64,000 nucleotides of DNA from Enterococcus lemanii (GTDB taxonomy: Bacteria > Bacillota > Bacilli > Lactobacillales > Enterococcaceae), in NCBI RefSeq assembly GCF_016909125.1, contig NZ_JAFBFD010000001.1, positions 1 through 64,000 of the forward strand. Direction: 5' to 3'. The notes beneath the pieces are model-generated. The model was not told the DNA's origin, made no database searches, and saw only the letters and a program-made list of their open reading frames with translations. Positions 32,956-41,890 of this stretch are shown in pieces. The first letter of the stretch is position 1. Each line of letters opens with the position of its first letter. The position numbers were made by a program, and so were the translations under genes.

Positions 32956-32994
32956 ACATATATCACTCTAAAGCACTGATATAGCAAGCTTTTT
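32956..32994 (-). repeat. Repeated element B, copy 2
   Basis: 30 of 39 bases identical to 8579-8617 with no gap. On the minus strand it lies about 30 bp upstream of the gene starting at 32926, the same arrangement as copy 1 before the recombinase operon. Confidence 0.6.
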
Positions 32995-33062
32995 CTCGAT
33001 TATTTGGTGTAGAAAGAAGCCCTAAGTATTTCCCTCTAATTGTGTAAACCAAACAGCGCCGA

Positions 33063-34301
33063 CTACTCATCTGCAGCTAAATCCAATTCATCAAAACCAT
33101 AGCTAAGCCCGTCTCTTTGAACACTGACTTCTTTGGAAGTCCCAACCTGTTCAATGTAGCGTTTAATAATGACATCGCAAAACTTCTCATCTAGTTCTGC
33201 CGTGTAGCAAATGCGTTCTGATTGCTCACAGGCAATTAGAGTACTACCACTTCCGCCAAATGGGTCAAGCACAATGGTGTTACTCATAGAGGAGTTCAAA
33301 ATTGGATAGGCGAGAAGAGGAATAGGCTTCATCGTAGGATGGTCACCGTTTCTCTTTGGCTTATCAAATTCCCAGATGGTGGTTTCTTTCCTACCTGTAT
33401 ACCACTGATGCTTGCCTTTCTTCTTCCAGCCAAACAGCACAGGTTCGTGCTGCCATTGATAAGGAGAACGCCCCAGTACAAGCGAGTCCTTTTTCCAGAT
33501 ACAACAGCCAGACAAATAAAAACCGGCATCCGAGAAAGCTTTTCTAAAATTAAACCCTTCGGTGTCGGCATGAAATACATAGATGGAGGCATCGTCTGCC
33601 AGCACTTCTTCGATATTGATAAAGGCGTCTAAAAGGAATTGATAAAAGGCATCATTTCCCATATGGTCATTTTTAATCTTTCCTGCAGTGCCTTCATAAT
33701 TCACATTGTAGGGAGGATCTGTTACACACAAGTTTGCCTTCTTTTTATTCATCAGCACATCATAGGTTTCTTCCTTGGTGGAGTCACCACAGATAAGCCT
33801 GTGTCTGCCAAGCGTCCAGATGTCACCAAGCTTGCTGATTGCTGGCTTTTTTAATTCTTCCTCCACATCAAAGTCATCATCGTGGATCCCCTCTTTCAGC
33901 GTGTCTTTAAATAAGTCATCCAGTTCTTTAGGGTCAAATCCAGTTAGGGAAACATCAAAATCTACACCTTGTAAATCTGAAATTAAAAGGGCCAATTTAT
34001 CCTTATCCCAATCACCGCTGATTTTATTGAGTGCGATGTTGAGTGCTTTTTCTTTTTCTTCGTCCATTTCAATGATGACACACTCAACTTCTGTGATGCC
34101 CATATCCATGAGAACCTTCAGTCTTTGATGCCCACCAACAACATGGCCGGTCACCTTATTCCAGATAACCGGCTCTACATAACCAAATTGTTCAATGGAT
34201 CGTTTTAATTTATCGTATTCTGCATCTCCTGGTTTCAAATCTTTACGAGGATTGTATGTTGCAGGGATGAGGTCTTTTGTGTTCTTCTTTTCAATCAACA
34301 T
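33063..34301 (-). CDS. ParB-like domain/DNA methyltransferase fusion
   Basis: 412 residues. The N-terminal about 1-110 is a ParB/Srx-type domain (ATYNPRKDLKPGD, EPVIWNKVTGHVVGGHQRL). Residues about 165-390 form a beta-class N4/N6-adenine or cytosine-N4 methyltransferase with motif IV TDPPYNV before motif I LDPFGGSGSTL and QWQHEPVLFGWKKKGKHQW between. It may protect phage DNA from restriction or mark packaging sites. It overlaps the metK stop by 11 bp, so the methyl donor enzyme and the methylase are translationally linked. Confidence 0.93.
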   Translation of the reverse strand: MLIEKKNTKDLIPATYNPRKDLKPGDAEYDKLKRSIEQFGYVEPVIWNKVTGHVVGGHQRLKVLMDMGITEVECVIIEMDEEKEKALNIALNKISGDWDKDKLALLISDLQGVDFDVSLTGFDPKELDDLFKDTLKEGIHDDDFDVEEELKKPAISKLGDIWTLGRHRLICGDSTKEETYDVLMNKKKANLCVTDPPYNVNYEGTAGKIKNDHMGNDAFYQFLLDAFINIEEVLADDASIYVFHADTEGFNFRKAFSDAGFYLSGCCIWKKDSLVLGRSPYQWQHEPVLFGWKKKGKHQWYTGRKETTIWEFDKPKRNGDHPTMKPIPLLAYPILNSSMSNTIVLDPFGGSGSTLIACEQSERICYTAELDEKFCDVIIKRYIEQVGTSKEVSVQRDGLSYGFDELDLAADE

Positions 34302-35454
34302 ATTTGTTTACCGCCTCCCTTAGTTCTGTATAGCAATCTAGAAATTCCCACGAGCTTAATCCATATCTGAAATGGCCGTAAGTAGCTGTATCTGCATAAA
34401 TAACATCCGTCAGCTTTAGCTTTTCGATAATGGCTGCAGGTCTTAAATTGAATACATCTAACACAGCACGGCAAAGGATACTTTCTTCCACCGTGCCTGT
34501 TCCAAAGGTATCAATCTCAAGAGCAACAGGATCTGCTTTTCCAATTGCATAGGAAATCGCTACCTGGCATCGCTTAGCAAAGCCACATCGAACAATATTC
34601 TTTGCAATCGCCCTTGCCATATAGGCACCACTACGGTCAACTTTTGTCGGGTCTTTGCCTGAAAACGCACCGCCACCATGAGCAGCTAATCCGCCATAGG
34701 TATCAACCATGATTTTTCTTCCCGTAAGACCGGTATCAGCTGCTGGTCCTCCTTCAACAAATCGTCCACTAGGATTAATGAGGATCTCAGTCTCATCGTC
34801 AAAGGGGTATTTTTCAAAGACAGGCCAAAGCACCTGTGAGATGACTTCATTTCTTAAAACATCTAGATCTTTATCTGCACCGTGTTGAACGGAGACAACG
34901 ATGGTCTTAATTCGTTTTGGTTTGTCACCTTCATATTCCACCGTCACTTGAGCCTTACCATCTGGGCCAATGTCTTTGATTACACCATTCTTCATCACCT
35001 TATCCAGCTTTTCGCAAATGGCATGGGATAAGACTAAGGGGAGAGGTAGTTTCTCACTAGTTTCATTGGTGGCATAGCCATAAACGGTGCCTTGGTCACC
35101 CGCTCCTAACATGGAATACCATGACGTATCACCCTCACGAGATTCCAAGGCTTGATCCACACCACCTGCGATATCTTTACTTTGTTGATGGACGTAGACA
35201 AAGACTAAAAACTTTCTAGGATTGTAGCCCACATCCGTCAGAACACTGCGAACAACACCCCTGATATCAATTCTCTTTGAGCAGGTGATCTCACCAGCAA
35301 CAATGATGTGACCTTTGGTAGCTATCACCTCGCAAGCAACACGAGAAGATTTATCTTTTCTTAAACACGCATCTAAAATGCTATCTGAAATAAGGTCACA
35401 TAGTTTATCGGGATGACCTTTACATACACTTTCACACGTTCTATATTTTTTCAT
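34291..35454 (-). CDS. metK: S-adenosylmethionine synthetase, phage-borne
   Basis: 387 residues, near the usual bacterial length of about 390-400. It keeps the ATP/methionine motifs: SVCKGHPDKLCDLISDSILD, GAGDQGTVYGYATNE, the P-loop-like GGGAFSGKDPTKVDRSGAY and SYAIGKADPVAL. All three domains are present, so it should be active. It makes SAM from ATP and methionine. It is followed by a ParB-methylase gene and preceded by the small terminase gene, which suggests it supplies SAM for phage DNA methylation. Confidence 0.94.
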   Translation of the reverse strand: MKKYRTCESVCKGHPDKLCDLISDSILDACLRKDKSSRVACEVIATKGHIIVAGEITCSKRIDIRGVVRSVLTDVGYNPRKFLVFVYVHQQSKDIAGGVDQALESREGDTSWYSMLGAGDQGTVYGYATNETSEKLPLPLVLSHAICEKLDKVMKNGVIKDIGPDGKAQVTVEYEGDKPKRIKTIVVSVQHGADKDLDVLRNEVISQVLWPVFEKYPFDDETEILINPSGRFVEGGPAADTGLTGRKIMVDTYGGLAAHGGGAFSGKDPTKVDRSGAYMARAIAKNIVRCGFAKRCQVAISYAIGKADPVALEIDTFGTGTVEESILCRAVLDVFNLRPAAIIEKLKLTDVIYADTATYGHFRYGLSSWEFLDCYTELREAVNKYVD

Positions 35455-35455
35455 T

Positions 35456-35995
35456 TTATTTTCCTTTCCGAGCAGATAATAAGCGCTCCATCAAATCATC
35501 TTGTGGACTTCTTCCACCGAACTCCACAGAGCAGTTTTCTTTTACAATTTGGTAAATCTGATACCAACACTGGTTGACCTGTTTCATGTATTCACGGCTC
35601 ATCGCAACATAAGGTGATGCGATGGCAGCTGAAGTGGTTGGATGCTTGGCAAGAAATCCATATTCTGAAATACACTCTTCGCACTGAATCCAACGAGAAA
35701 CACTCATGGCATACTGCTCGATTAGCTGGTTGTTTACTAACATTTCGCAGCTACGATCTTTCAGCCACTTGTAAGTTTCGATATAAATATCTTCTGCACA
35801 GAGGTCTTTACCGTTTTTCTGAGCCGCCTTTAAATAATCTTTTACTGGAGGAACATCCGTGCCTTCCATTTCTGCTGGCTCCGGCAGTACTTGAACCCCG
35901 TTTAATCTGCCATCAGCAATTTTGTCGGTTAGAGCCTTTGATTTTCTTCCTGCACCAACACGCTGACCGCCTCTTGATGTACCGTCTTTCGCCAT
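35456..35995 (-). CDS. Terminase small subunit, P27 family
   Basis: 179 residues. The basic N-terminus MAKDGTSRGGQRVGAGRKSK (RxGxxxPGAGRK type), followed by PVKDYLKAAQKNGKDLCAED, QLIEQYAMSVSRWIQCEECI and the C-terminal SVEFGGRSPQDDLMERLLS, matches P27-type small terminases. It recognises the packaging site. Unusually, metK and the methylase lie between it and the large subunit gene. Confidence 0.85.
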   Translation of the reverse strand: MAKDGTSRGGQRVGAGRKSKALTDKIADGRLNGVQVLPEPAEMEGTDVPPVKDYLKAAQKNGKDLCAEDIYIETYKWLKDRSCEMLVNNQLIEQYAMSVSRWIQCEECISEYGFLAKHPTTSAAIASPYVAMSREYMKQVNQCWYQIYQIVKENCSVEFGGRSPQDDLMERLLSARKGK

Positions 35996-36113
35996 GTTTT
36001 CACCCCACTTTCCTAAAAATCTTTAATACCCCCTTTGATTTCTGATTTTTACACACGAAGCCCCAGGCCGTTGTCCGCCATAAGAGGTCTAGAGATTTGA
36101 CCTCCCCCTTGGC

Positions 36114-36473
36114 TCAGCTACGAATCTGTCGATCACCGAGTTCTAAATGAATCTTGTTGTGACAGGATTTACATAAGGACATCAAATTACTTCTATCGTG
36201 TGTACCACCTTGAGAGACAGGGAGGATGTGATGCACTTCATCAGTGGGAGTTAGTCTTCCATCCTCTTTACACATCTCACACAGGGGATGTTCTCGTGCA
36301 TATCTGTCACGGATTCTTTTCCAGGCTCTGCCATACTTTTTATTAACATCACTTGACCGTTGGTACTTGTCATAGCGCCTACGCTCTTCTACTCGATGGT
36401 CTTCACAGTACTGGCCATCGGTTAAGTTGGGACAGCCTGGTGTACTGCATGGTCGTTTTGGTTTTCTTGGCAT
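36114..36473 (-). CDS. HNH endonuclease
   Basis: About 119 residues from ATG 36473 (MPRKPKRPCSTPGCPN), or one codon earlier at 36476; GAGGTG lies just upstream. A zinc-binding CSTPGCPN...C-x-x-H start is followed by the HNH core HPLCEMCKEDGRLTPTDEVHHILP, then GGTHDRSNLMSLCKSCHNKIH. Phage HNH proteins next to terminase genes are often needed for DNA packaging cuts. It heads the late operon together with the terminase. Confidence 0.92.
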   Translation of the reverse strand: MPRKPKRPCSTPGCPNLTDGQYCEDHRVEERRRYDKYQRSSDVNKKYGRAWKRIRDRYAREHPLCEMCKEDGRLTPTDEVHHILPVSQGGTHDRSNLMSLCKSCHNKIHLELGDRQIRS

Positions 36474-36499
36474 CATATCACCTCGCTTTCTGGGCATAG

Positions 36500-36516
36500 A
36501 AAAAGCCCTGCAGGGC
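36500..36516 (-). terminator. Short palindromic hairpin with T-run before the HNH/terminase operon
   Basis: GCCCTGCAGGGC (36505-36516) followed by TTTTT on the minus strand, 24 bp upstream of the HNH start. The stem is short, so it may be a weak terminator or an antitermination site for the late regulator encoded upstream. Confidence 0.4.
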
Positions 36517-36553
36517 GCATCCCACAAGGCTTGGTAAGTATTCTATCTTGCTG

Positions 36554-36559
36554 ATTATA
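36554..36559 (-). promoter_or_regulatory. Candidate late promoter -10 element without a good -35
   Basis: TATAAT on the minus strand between the DUF1492/ArpU-like gene and the HNH gene. No recognisable -35 is found 17 bp upstream, which fits a promoter that needs an activator, possibly the protein encoded just before it. Confidence 0.35.
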
Positions 36560-36591
36560 ATGTAACACGAAGATGAGGTGCTTATCTCTGC

Positions 36592-37044
36592 TCAAAAGTG
36601 CTCATTGCTGTTCAACATTTGAATAACAATTGGATTCTCAGGTACGACAACATGATTTAAGGCATTGCCATGCCATCTGCGAATGGTACTCTTATCAGCA
36701 TTCAGCTCATCACCGATTTGCTCCCAGGTAAAGTTATGAACATAGCGGTAACGTAACACCATGCGTTCATCGATATCCGTTACTTTATTAATCACATCTC
36801 GAATCTCTGCTTTAAGTGCTACAAGATGATCCACCTCATCATTAATCTTGATTTGAAGTTCTTCAATTCGCTCCAGGTATCTGACAAACAAAGCATCGGT
36901 ATGCCGCCCCTTCTGTATTCTCTCACCCCAACTGGGGGAGGAAACACTGGTCGATAACTCTCTTAGCCTTTCCATTTCCTCAATGTTGGATTGAATTCTT
37001 TTATCTAGCCTGTAGGCTTGATGTAAATATTCTTTTGCTTTCAT
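36592..37044 (-). CDS. DUF1492/ArpU-like late transcription regulator
   Basis: 150 residues. An N-terminal coiled coil (MKAKEYLHQAYRLDKRIQSN, ELQIKINDEVDHLVALKAEI) and a C-terminal sigma-70 region 4-like helix-turn-helix: IDERMVLRYRYVHNFTWEQI, then GDELNADKSTIRRWHGNAL. This is the DUF1492/ArpU/RinA type that controls late phage operons. It lies directly upstream of the HNH-terminase operon, as expected for such an activator. Confidence 0.88.
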   Translation of the reverse strand: MKAKEYLHQAYRLDKRIQSNIEEMERLRELSTSVSSPSWGERIQKGRHTDALFVRYLERIEELQIKINDEVDHLVALKAEIRDVINKVTDIDERMVLRYRYVHNFTWEQIGDELNADKSTIRRWHGNALNHVVVPENPIVIQMLNSNEHF

Positions 37045-37265
37045 TACTCGCTCACCTCCGCTTGTAGCTTTTTGATTAGGATTTCTCCATCAACAGAGGT
37101 AAGTTCTCTATACCAATCAGAGCGGAAGAACCTCTCCACCTCGTTTTTCAAATCTTGTGCCGGTCCATAACGTGGACGTTTCTTTAGTTTCTTTAAGGCA
37201 TCTCTATAATCCTTAACAGCCATCAAAATAATGGCATTGGCTAAATCTTGATAAGGTTCTGTCAT
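37044..37265 (-). CDS. Small phage protein (73 aa) between helicase and late regulator
   Basis: 73 residues (MTEPYQDLANAIILMAVKDYRDAL, KKLKKRPRYGPAQDLKNEVERFFRSDWYRELTSVDG by segments). Mostly helical and basic, with the RFFRSDWYRELT motif common in a small family next to DUF1492 genes. It overlaps the SNF2 gene by 4 bp and the regulator by 1 bp. Function unknown. Confidence 0.8.
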   Translation of the reverse strand: MTEPYQDLANAIILMAVKDYRDALKKLKKRPRYGPAQDLKNEVERFFRSDWYRELTSVDGEILIKKLQAEVSE

Positions 37266-38629
37266 CGCATCACCTCTAAATTCGCCTTTACCGCATCAAT
37301 CAAGGCATCTTGAGTTTTCTCCTTTTTTGTGAGTGCAAGCAGTACGTCTTCATCGATGGTGTCTTTGGTGATGATGTGGTGAACAATAACTGTATTCTTT
37401 TGACCCTGCCTATAAAGTCTTGCATTGGTTTGCTGATACAGCTCTAGTGACCAGGTCAGACCAAACCAGATAAGCGTTGAACCGCCGCTTTGAAGATTAA
37501 GACCATGACCTGCACTGGCTGGATGAATAACCGCAATGGGTATCTTGCCATCATTCCAACCCTCAATATCCTTTGATGACTGAATTTGCCTTACCGGAAA
37601 TCGCTCTTTAATCCGTTCTAAATCATGCTTATACCAATAAGCAACAAGGATCGGTTTCCCATTTGCTCCTTCGATTAAATCTTCCAAGGCATCTAGCTTT
37701 TTGTCATGAATCACATGAGCTTTATTTTCGCTATCGTATACTGCACCATTTGCCATCTGTAGCAGTTTTCCAGAAAGGACTGCCGCATTAACAGCATCAA
37801 TTTCTTCATCACCTAAGTTAGCCACCATGTCTTCCTTAAAATCTGAATAGACTTTCCATTCTTTTTCACTTAAAGTGACAAACACTTCATTACTGACATA
37901 TTCAGGCATCTTGAGATAATCAGTAGATTTCATAGAAATGGTGATGTCCGATATTTGTTTGTAGATTTCCTCTTCCGCACCTGGCAGTGGTTTATAAGAA
38001 AATACAATCTGTGCGTTTCGCTTATCTGGCTTAAAATAGGTATTTCGGTAATGGCTAATGTAGCGTCCGAGCCTTTGACCCAAATCAAGAATTCGAAATT
38101 CAGCCCATAAATCCATTAATCCATTACTGGAAGGAGTACCGGTAAGACCGACTATTCTTTTTACAGAGGGTCTTACTTTGAGGAGACTCTTAAACCGCTT
38201 TGCGCCATAAGACTTAAAGGATGACAATTCATCAATGACCACCATATCAAATTGAAAAGGAATACCACTTTTGTGAACCAACCAATCCACGTTCTCACGG
38301 TTGATAATGTATAGCGTGGATTGTTTCTTGAGAGCATCGATTCTTTCTTTTTCCGTTCCCACTGCCACCGAGTAAGAGAGCCCTTTTAAATGATCCCACT
38401 TATTGATTTCTGCTGGCCATGTGTCCCTTGCTACTCTTAAAGGCGCAATCACTAACACCTTACATACTAGAAAGCTATCTAAACACAAATCAAAGATGGC
38501 AGATAAGGTAATCACACTTTTACCTAAACCCATTTCAAGAAATACAGCCGATATGGGATGGGATAGAATGAATTCAGTGGCATAGCTTTGGTATTCATGT
38601 GGCTTGTATTTCACTAAGTATCCCTCCAA
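37262..38629 (-). CDS. SNF2-family DEAD/H helicase
   Basis: 455 residues. Walker A FLEMGLGKSVITLSAI near residue 33, motif Ia VIAPLRVARDTW, motif II VVIDELSSFK, motif III GLTGTPSSNGLMDLW, and in the second lobe HPASAGHGLNLQSGG and QQTNARLYRQGQKNTV. These are all SNF2-type helicase motifs. Phages of this group carry it in the replication module next to VRR-NUC. It may remodel protein-DNA complexes during replication. It overlaps the VRR-NUC gene end by about 35 bp. Confidence 0.92.
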   Translation of the reverse strand: MEGYLVKYKPHEYQSYATEFILSHPISAVFLEMGLGKSVITLSAIFDLCLDSFLVCKVLVIAPLRVARDTWPAEINKWDHLKGLSYSVAVGTEKERIDALKKQSTLYIINRENVDWLVHKSGIPFQFDMVVIDELSSFKSYGAKRFKSLLKVRPSVKRIVGLTGTPSSNGLMDLWAEFRILDLGQRLGRYISHYRNTYFKPDKRNAQIVFSYKPLPGAEEEIYKQISDITISMKSTDYLKMPEYVSNEVFVTLSEKEWKVYSDFKEDMVANLGDEEIDAVNAAVLSGKLLQMANGAVYDSENKAHVIHDKKLDALEDLIEGANGKPILVAYWYKHDLERIKERFPVRQIQSSKDIEGWNDGKIPIAVIHPASAGHGLNLQSGGSTLIWFGLTWSLELYQQTNARLYRQGQKNTVIVHHIITKDTIDEDVLLALTKKEKTQDALIDAVKANLEVMR

Positions 38630-38876
38630 TCTGTTCTACATCATCAAGGCAATAGACTAGAAAACCTAATGCCTCTAATTGCTTCTTTCTTTTTTTCTGT
38701 AAAGGTCGCATCTTTTTTCCTGTCGCCTTACATTCGACAAAGGCGATTCTTCCCATGGGAAGTAACACAATACGGTCGGGCATGCCATCTATTCCAGGAC
38801 TCACAAATTTCGGGGCAATACCTCCCATGCTTTTTACTGTCGCTACCAGTTTTTGTTCTATATATTTTTCTTGCAT
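38595..38876 (-). CDS. VRR-NUC domain nuclease
   Basis: 93 residues from ATG 38876 (MQEKYIEQKLVATVKSMGG), with TGGAGGTCATTT ahead. The minimal VRR-NUC fold shows PGIDGMPDRIVLLPMGRIAF (catalytic Asp) and VECKATGKKMRPLQKKRKKQ (E-x-K). These stand-alone nucleases cut branched DNA such as Holliday junctions. It follows VapE and precedes the SNF2 helicase, a standard phage trio. Confidence 0.92.
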   Translation of the reverse strand: MQEKYIEQKLVATVKSMGGIAPKFVSPGIDGMPDRIVLLPMGRIAFVECKATGKKMRPLQKKRKKQLEALGFLVYCLDDVEQIGGILSEIQAT

Positions 38877-38915
38877 AAATGACCTCCATAAATTCATCAG
38901 GAACAACAAGCACAA

Positions 38916-39100
38916 CTTTTAACGTTTTTTCCTATACGCGCGCATACATACGCTCACGATGCTTTACTACTACTATTTATTAATTTATTACTAAGTAGTA
39001 AAACTCTTGTTCTACTCATTCCAGTAAAGCCAGAACATCGGTAATGACTGGGTTTTTAAGAGAACAAGCATAAGGAACAACTAAAGAACAAGGAACGACC
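38916..39100. other. AT-rich spacer between VapE and VRR-NUC genes
   Basis: 185 bp with an alternating purine-pyrimidine run (TACGCGCGCATACATACG) and an AT-rich part containing TTTATTAATTTATTAC and two copies of TTACTA. It could hold a replication origin next to replication genes, but no iterons are clear. Confidence 0.3.
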
Positions 39101-41458
39101 TTACTCATTCTTCTCGTAACAACGTTGCCTACCATAAATGGGGAAATTACTTGTTCCATTCTTGTTCCCTTGGTACTTGTTCCACCCATTAATCTTTTTC
39201 ATAATGCCTGCAATGGCATAGGAGTCCGCAGGCTTCATGGCGGAGGCATCCCTTCCAAAGCATTCACACCAAATTTCCATATTGCAAACAATCGTACGTT
39301 CTACCGTGCCAACACGGGATTCCCCACCAAACTCACTACCGTTTAGGTAATTTCTTCGCTCGTATAAGGACATGTCATTCCAATCATCGGGTAACAGCGT
39401 ATCGAGATAGCTGCGAACAAGGCCTTCTCGCTCATCACTTTCCATGGCATCTGCCTGCTCATTCGTTGCCAACTCTACATCACTGCCCTCTAAATAGAGC
39501 TTTTCACCTTTGGCATAAAGTACCAAAGTTTCTGCCCAAATCTGCTCTACATCGTATACGGACATCTGCCATGCTTTTCTTTTACCATCACCACTAATAC
39601 GCACTGGCCAGAATCTTCGGTTACCCGTGATGTCTCGCAAAAATCCACTTTCTGCATTGGTAGAGCCGACAATGATACATTGACGTGGGTGGCTTTCAAC
39701 ATTCACCCCATAACTGGCACGGTATTTATCATCGGATCTTGAAATAAAGGATTTCACAACCTCCACATCGGTTTTTCGCATGCCAGCTAGTTCGCCCAGT
39801 TCTAAGATCCAGTACCCTTGAAGTTTTTCAGGGCCTGCTTTGTCTTTCATATCGGTGAGGGTTAAACTATCGGAAAACCAATCACCTGCAAGTTTTGCAA
39901 AGAAGGTAGACTTACCGATGCCTTGTGGTCCATTCAGAATTAAAACGCTGTCAAATTTCGTACCAGGATGAAGAATTCTAGCTACTGCTGCCACCATCAT
40001 TTTTCTAGTAACGGCTCTGGTATAGGAATTATCTGTTGCATTAAAATAATCAATCAGTAAGGTCTCAACGCGATCGGTTCCATCCCAATCTGGTAGATGA
40101 TCCAGGTATTCTTTTATAGGATGATAGGATCGCTCTGCTGCGACTGCTAGTATGGCGTCCTTTGTTTTGGTTGGGGAGTAGATGCCGTATTTATTAGATA
40201 GATAAACTTTAAGAGCCGCATTATCCGAATCATTCCAGCCGCCCTTCATCTGTTCCCAAGGCAGTCCGTCTCTAGCATCGATTCCATCACGGTGCTTATT
40301 AAAAGCAATGGATTCCAGTTCTGAATCGTTACGGATGATGAGAACAATATTATCCAAGGTATCCTTAATTTTTCCTTGCTTATCCAGTTCAAGGGCTGTC
40401 TGCCAATTATCCTCCGTAAAATCGATTGATGCCTGTTCCATCCGCTCTTTCGTAAACTGTGCTTTTACTTCATCGTCTTGGATGGCAAATTCGCACATGT
40501 TGATAAAGGATGGGAGTTTGCTTGGAGGTGTGCTTTCTGTTGCCCTATCATCTAAATGACCAAATCGATGGATGCGAACAAGGTCAAAAGCATTAAGAAG
40601 CCGCCCACTTGCAGGATCTGTTGCGTGGTGGGAATAAGCAAATTTATCATCATAGAGTATGACACCGGCACTGGAATCAGCCGGGATATAATCATAGCGA
40701 CCAATCATTGCTGAAGGCTCGTATATATCCTTTAAGAACGTATCGATCGCTCGGCTAACTGAGTAGGTGCGGCAAAAAGTACCGATAACACCTTCCTTGG
40801 AAAGCGGATCGGCTTGTTCTTTTAATGAGCGGTCAAGGACTTCTGATTGCCTGGAGGATACGGGCCAAGTACTGGTGTCTCGCCAATCATCGTATTTACT
40901 TAGAAATACATCAGGATCAAGGAGAGAACCATCTTTTTCCTCATACACAAAAATGCCATTTCTAGAAGTAGACGGCCAATACATTAATCGTTCTGGTTCA
41001 TAGGTTGTGTCATCAAAAAGGTCTATGCCGATTTCTTTTGCGACCATGCGACTAACGGCTGCATACTCCTCTTCTCCCACATCACGAAAGAGTGGAATGA
41101 TCAGCCTTAATCTTGGATGTTCTGGAGTATGCTTATGAGTAGAATAAATACAACACTGATAAGGGAAGAAGGTAGAGATTTCTTCCCAGATAGTACTTGT
41201 GCCATAATCCATATCAAGGGTGAGCATGGAGCGTGATAGAACATTCCCTTTTTTACGTCTACCATCTTTTAAGTGACCGCCGACAAACCCCCCGACATCT
41301 TTAATGGAATCCTGACCACCTTTTCTCATTTTTCGATATTCTTCTACGGTTTCAGTGGTACGCTGTGTGTTCTTAACCCGGGAGCAGAAGTCCTCCCAGC
41401 TGATGTCTGTGTTTTTCCACTTTTTATCCATTCGGCTGTTGCCGTATGCTATCTTCAT
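39101..41458 (-). CDS. VapE-type phage helicase/primase
   Basis: 785 residues. An N-terminal part (about 1-330) with LSRSMLTLDMDYGTS and STHKHTPEHPRLRLIIPL, as in PriCT/RepB-like primase domains, and a C-terminal virulence-associated E domain (about 430-690) with Walker A LNGPQGIGKSTFFAKLAG, ELGELAGMRKTDVEVVKSFI, and GSTNAESGFLRDITGNRRFW. It combines primase-like and helicase functions to start phage replication. It follows the DUF4406-like gene with a 4-bp overlap. Confidence 0.92.
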   Translation of the reverse strand: MKIAYGNSRMDKKWKNTDISWEDFCSRVKNTQRTTETVEEYRKMRKGGQDSIKDVGGFVGGHLKDGRRKKGNVLSRSMLTLDMDYGTSTIWEEISTFFPYQCCIYSTHKHTPEHPRLRLIIPLFRDVGEEEYAAVSRMVAKEIGIDLFDDTTYEPERLMYWPSTSRNGIFVYEEKDGSLLDPDVFLSKYDDWRDTSTWPVSSRQSEVLDRSLKEQADPLSKEGVIGTFCRTYSVSRAIDTFLKDIYEPSAMIGRYDYIPADSSAGVILYDDKFAYSHHATDPASGRLLNAFDLVRIHRFGHLDDRATESTPPSKLPSFINMCEFAIQDDEVKAQFTKERMEQASIDFTEDNWQTALELDKQGKIKDTLDNIVLIIRNDSELESIAFNKHRDGIDARDGLPWEQMKGGWNDSDNAALKVYLSNKYGIYSPTKTKDAILAVAAERSYHPIKEYLDHLPDWDGTDRVETLLIDYFNATDNSYTRAVTRKMMVAAVARILHPGTKFDSVLILNGPQGIGKSTFFAKLAGDWFSDSLTLTDMKDKAGPEKLQGYWILELGELAGMRKTDVEVVKSFISRSDDKYRASYGVNVESHPRQCIIVGSTNAESGFLRDITGNRRFWPVRISGDGKRKAWQMSVYDVEQIWAETLVLYAKGEKLYLEGSDVELATNEQADAMESDEREGLVRSYLDTLLPDDWNDMSLYERRNYLNGSEFGGESRVGTVERTIVCNMEIWCECFGRDASAMKPADSYAIAGIMKKINGWNKYQGNKNGTSNFPIYGRQRCYEKNE

Positions 41459-41889
41459 AGAGACTCTACCTCCTCAAAATCTTTATTAAAGTATCTAACC
41501 GGCTGTCTGCGTTTCTTTGCTTTTTCAATTTCAATACTCATGCCCCTTGAAATCACATCACCTAGAACCCAGACCTCTTGGCATTTGCCCATCAGGATAA
41601 TATCCATGAAAATAGCAAGGTCACGTTCCTGTTCATTGCTGTCATCCATGAACTGAGGAAATAGAAGGTGAGGAGCAAGCGGGATATTGCCCTTATCTAA
41701 AGCAAAACGGCAAAATGCTCGTGTGCGCTTATTGTTGTTTTCAATATCGCCACTAAAAGGAGAGCAAATATAGACAAGGGGCTTAAAGGCAGCTTTTGCT
41801 GCTGCCTTTTCCTCACGGGTGATATTGCTAAGTGCTTCATGGGGAGTTGGGTCATGATACCCCTCTGCATTGAATTTATTGATTCCCAT
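41455..41889 (-). CDS. DUF4406/DUF7768-type nucleoside deoxyribosyltransferase-like protein
   Basis: 144 residues from ATG 41889 (MGINKFNAEGYHDPTPHEAL), with GATGGAGGTGTGAT ahead. FKPLVYICSPFSGDIENNNK, ALDKGNIPLAPHLLFPQF, LMGKCQEVWVLGDVISRGMS and a late KAKKRRQPVRYF are the DUF4406 fold, related to nucleoside 2-deoxyribosyltransferases. It may act on nucleotides, but the substrate is unknown. It is sandwiched between antirepressor and VapE genes with overlaps. Confidence 0.85.
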   Translation of the reverse strand: MGINKFNAEGYHDPTPHEALSNITREEKAAAKAAFKPLVYICSPFSGDIENNNKRTRAFCRFALDKGNIPLAPHLLFPQFMDDSNEQERDLAIFMDIILMGKCQEVWVLGDVISRGMSIEIEKAKKRRQPVRYFNKDFEEVESL

Positions 41890-41890
41890 A

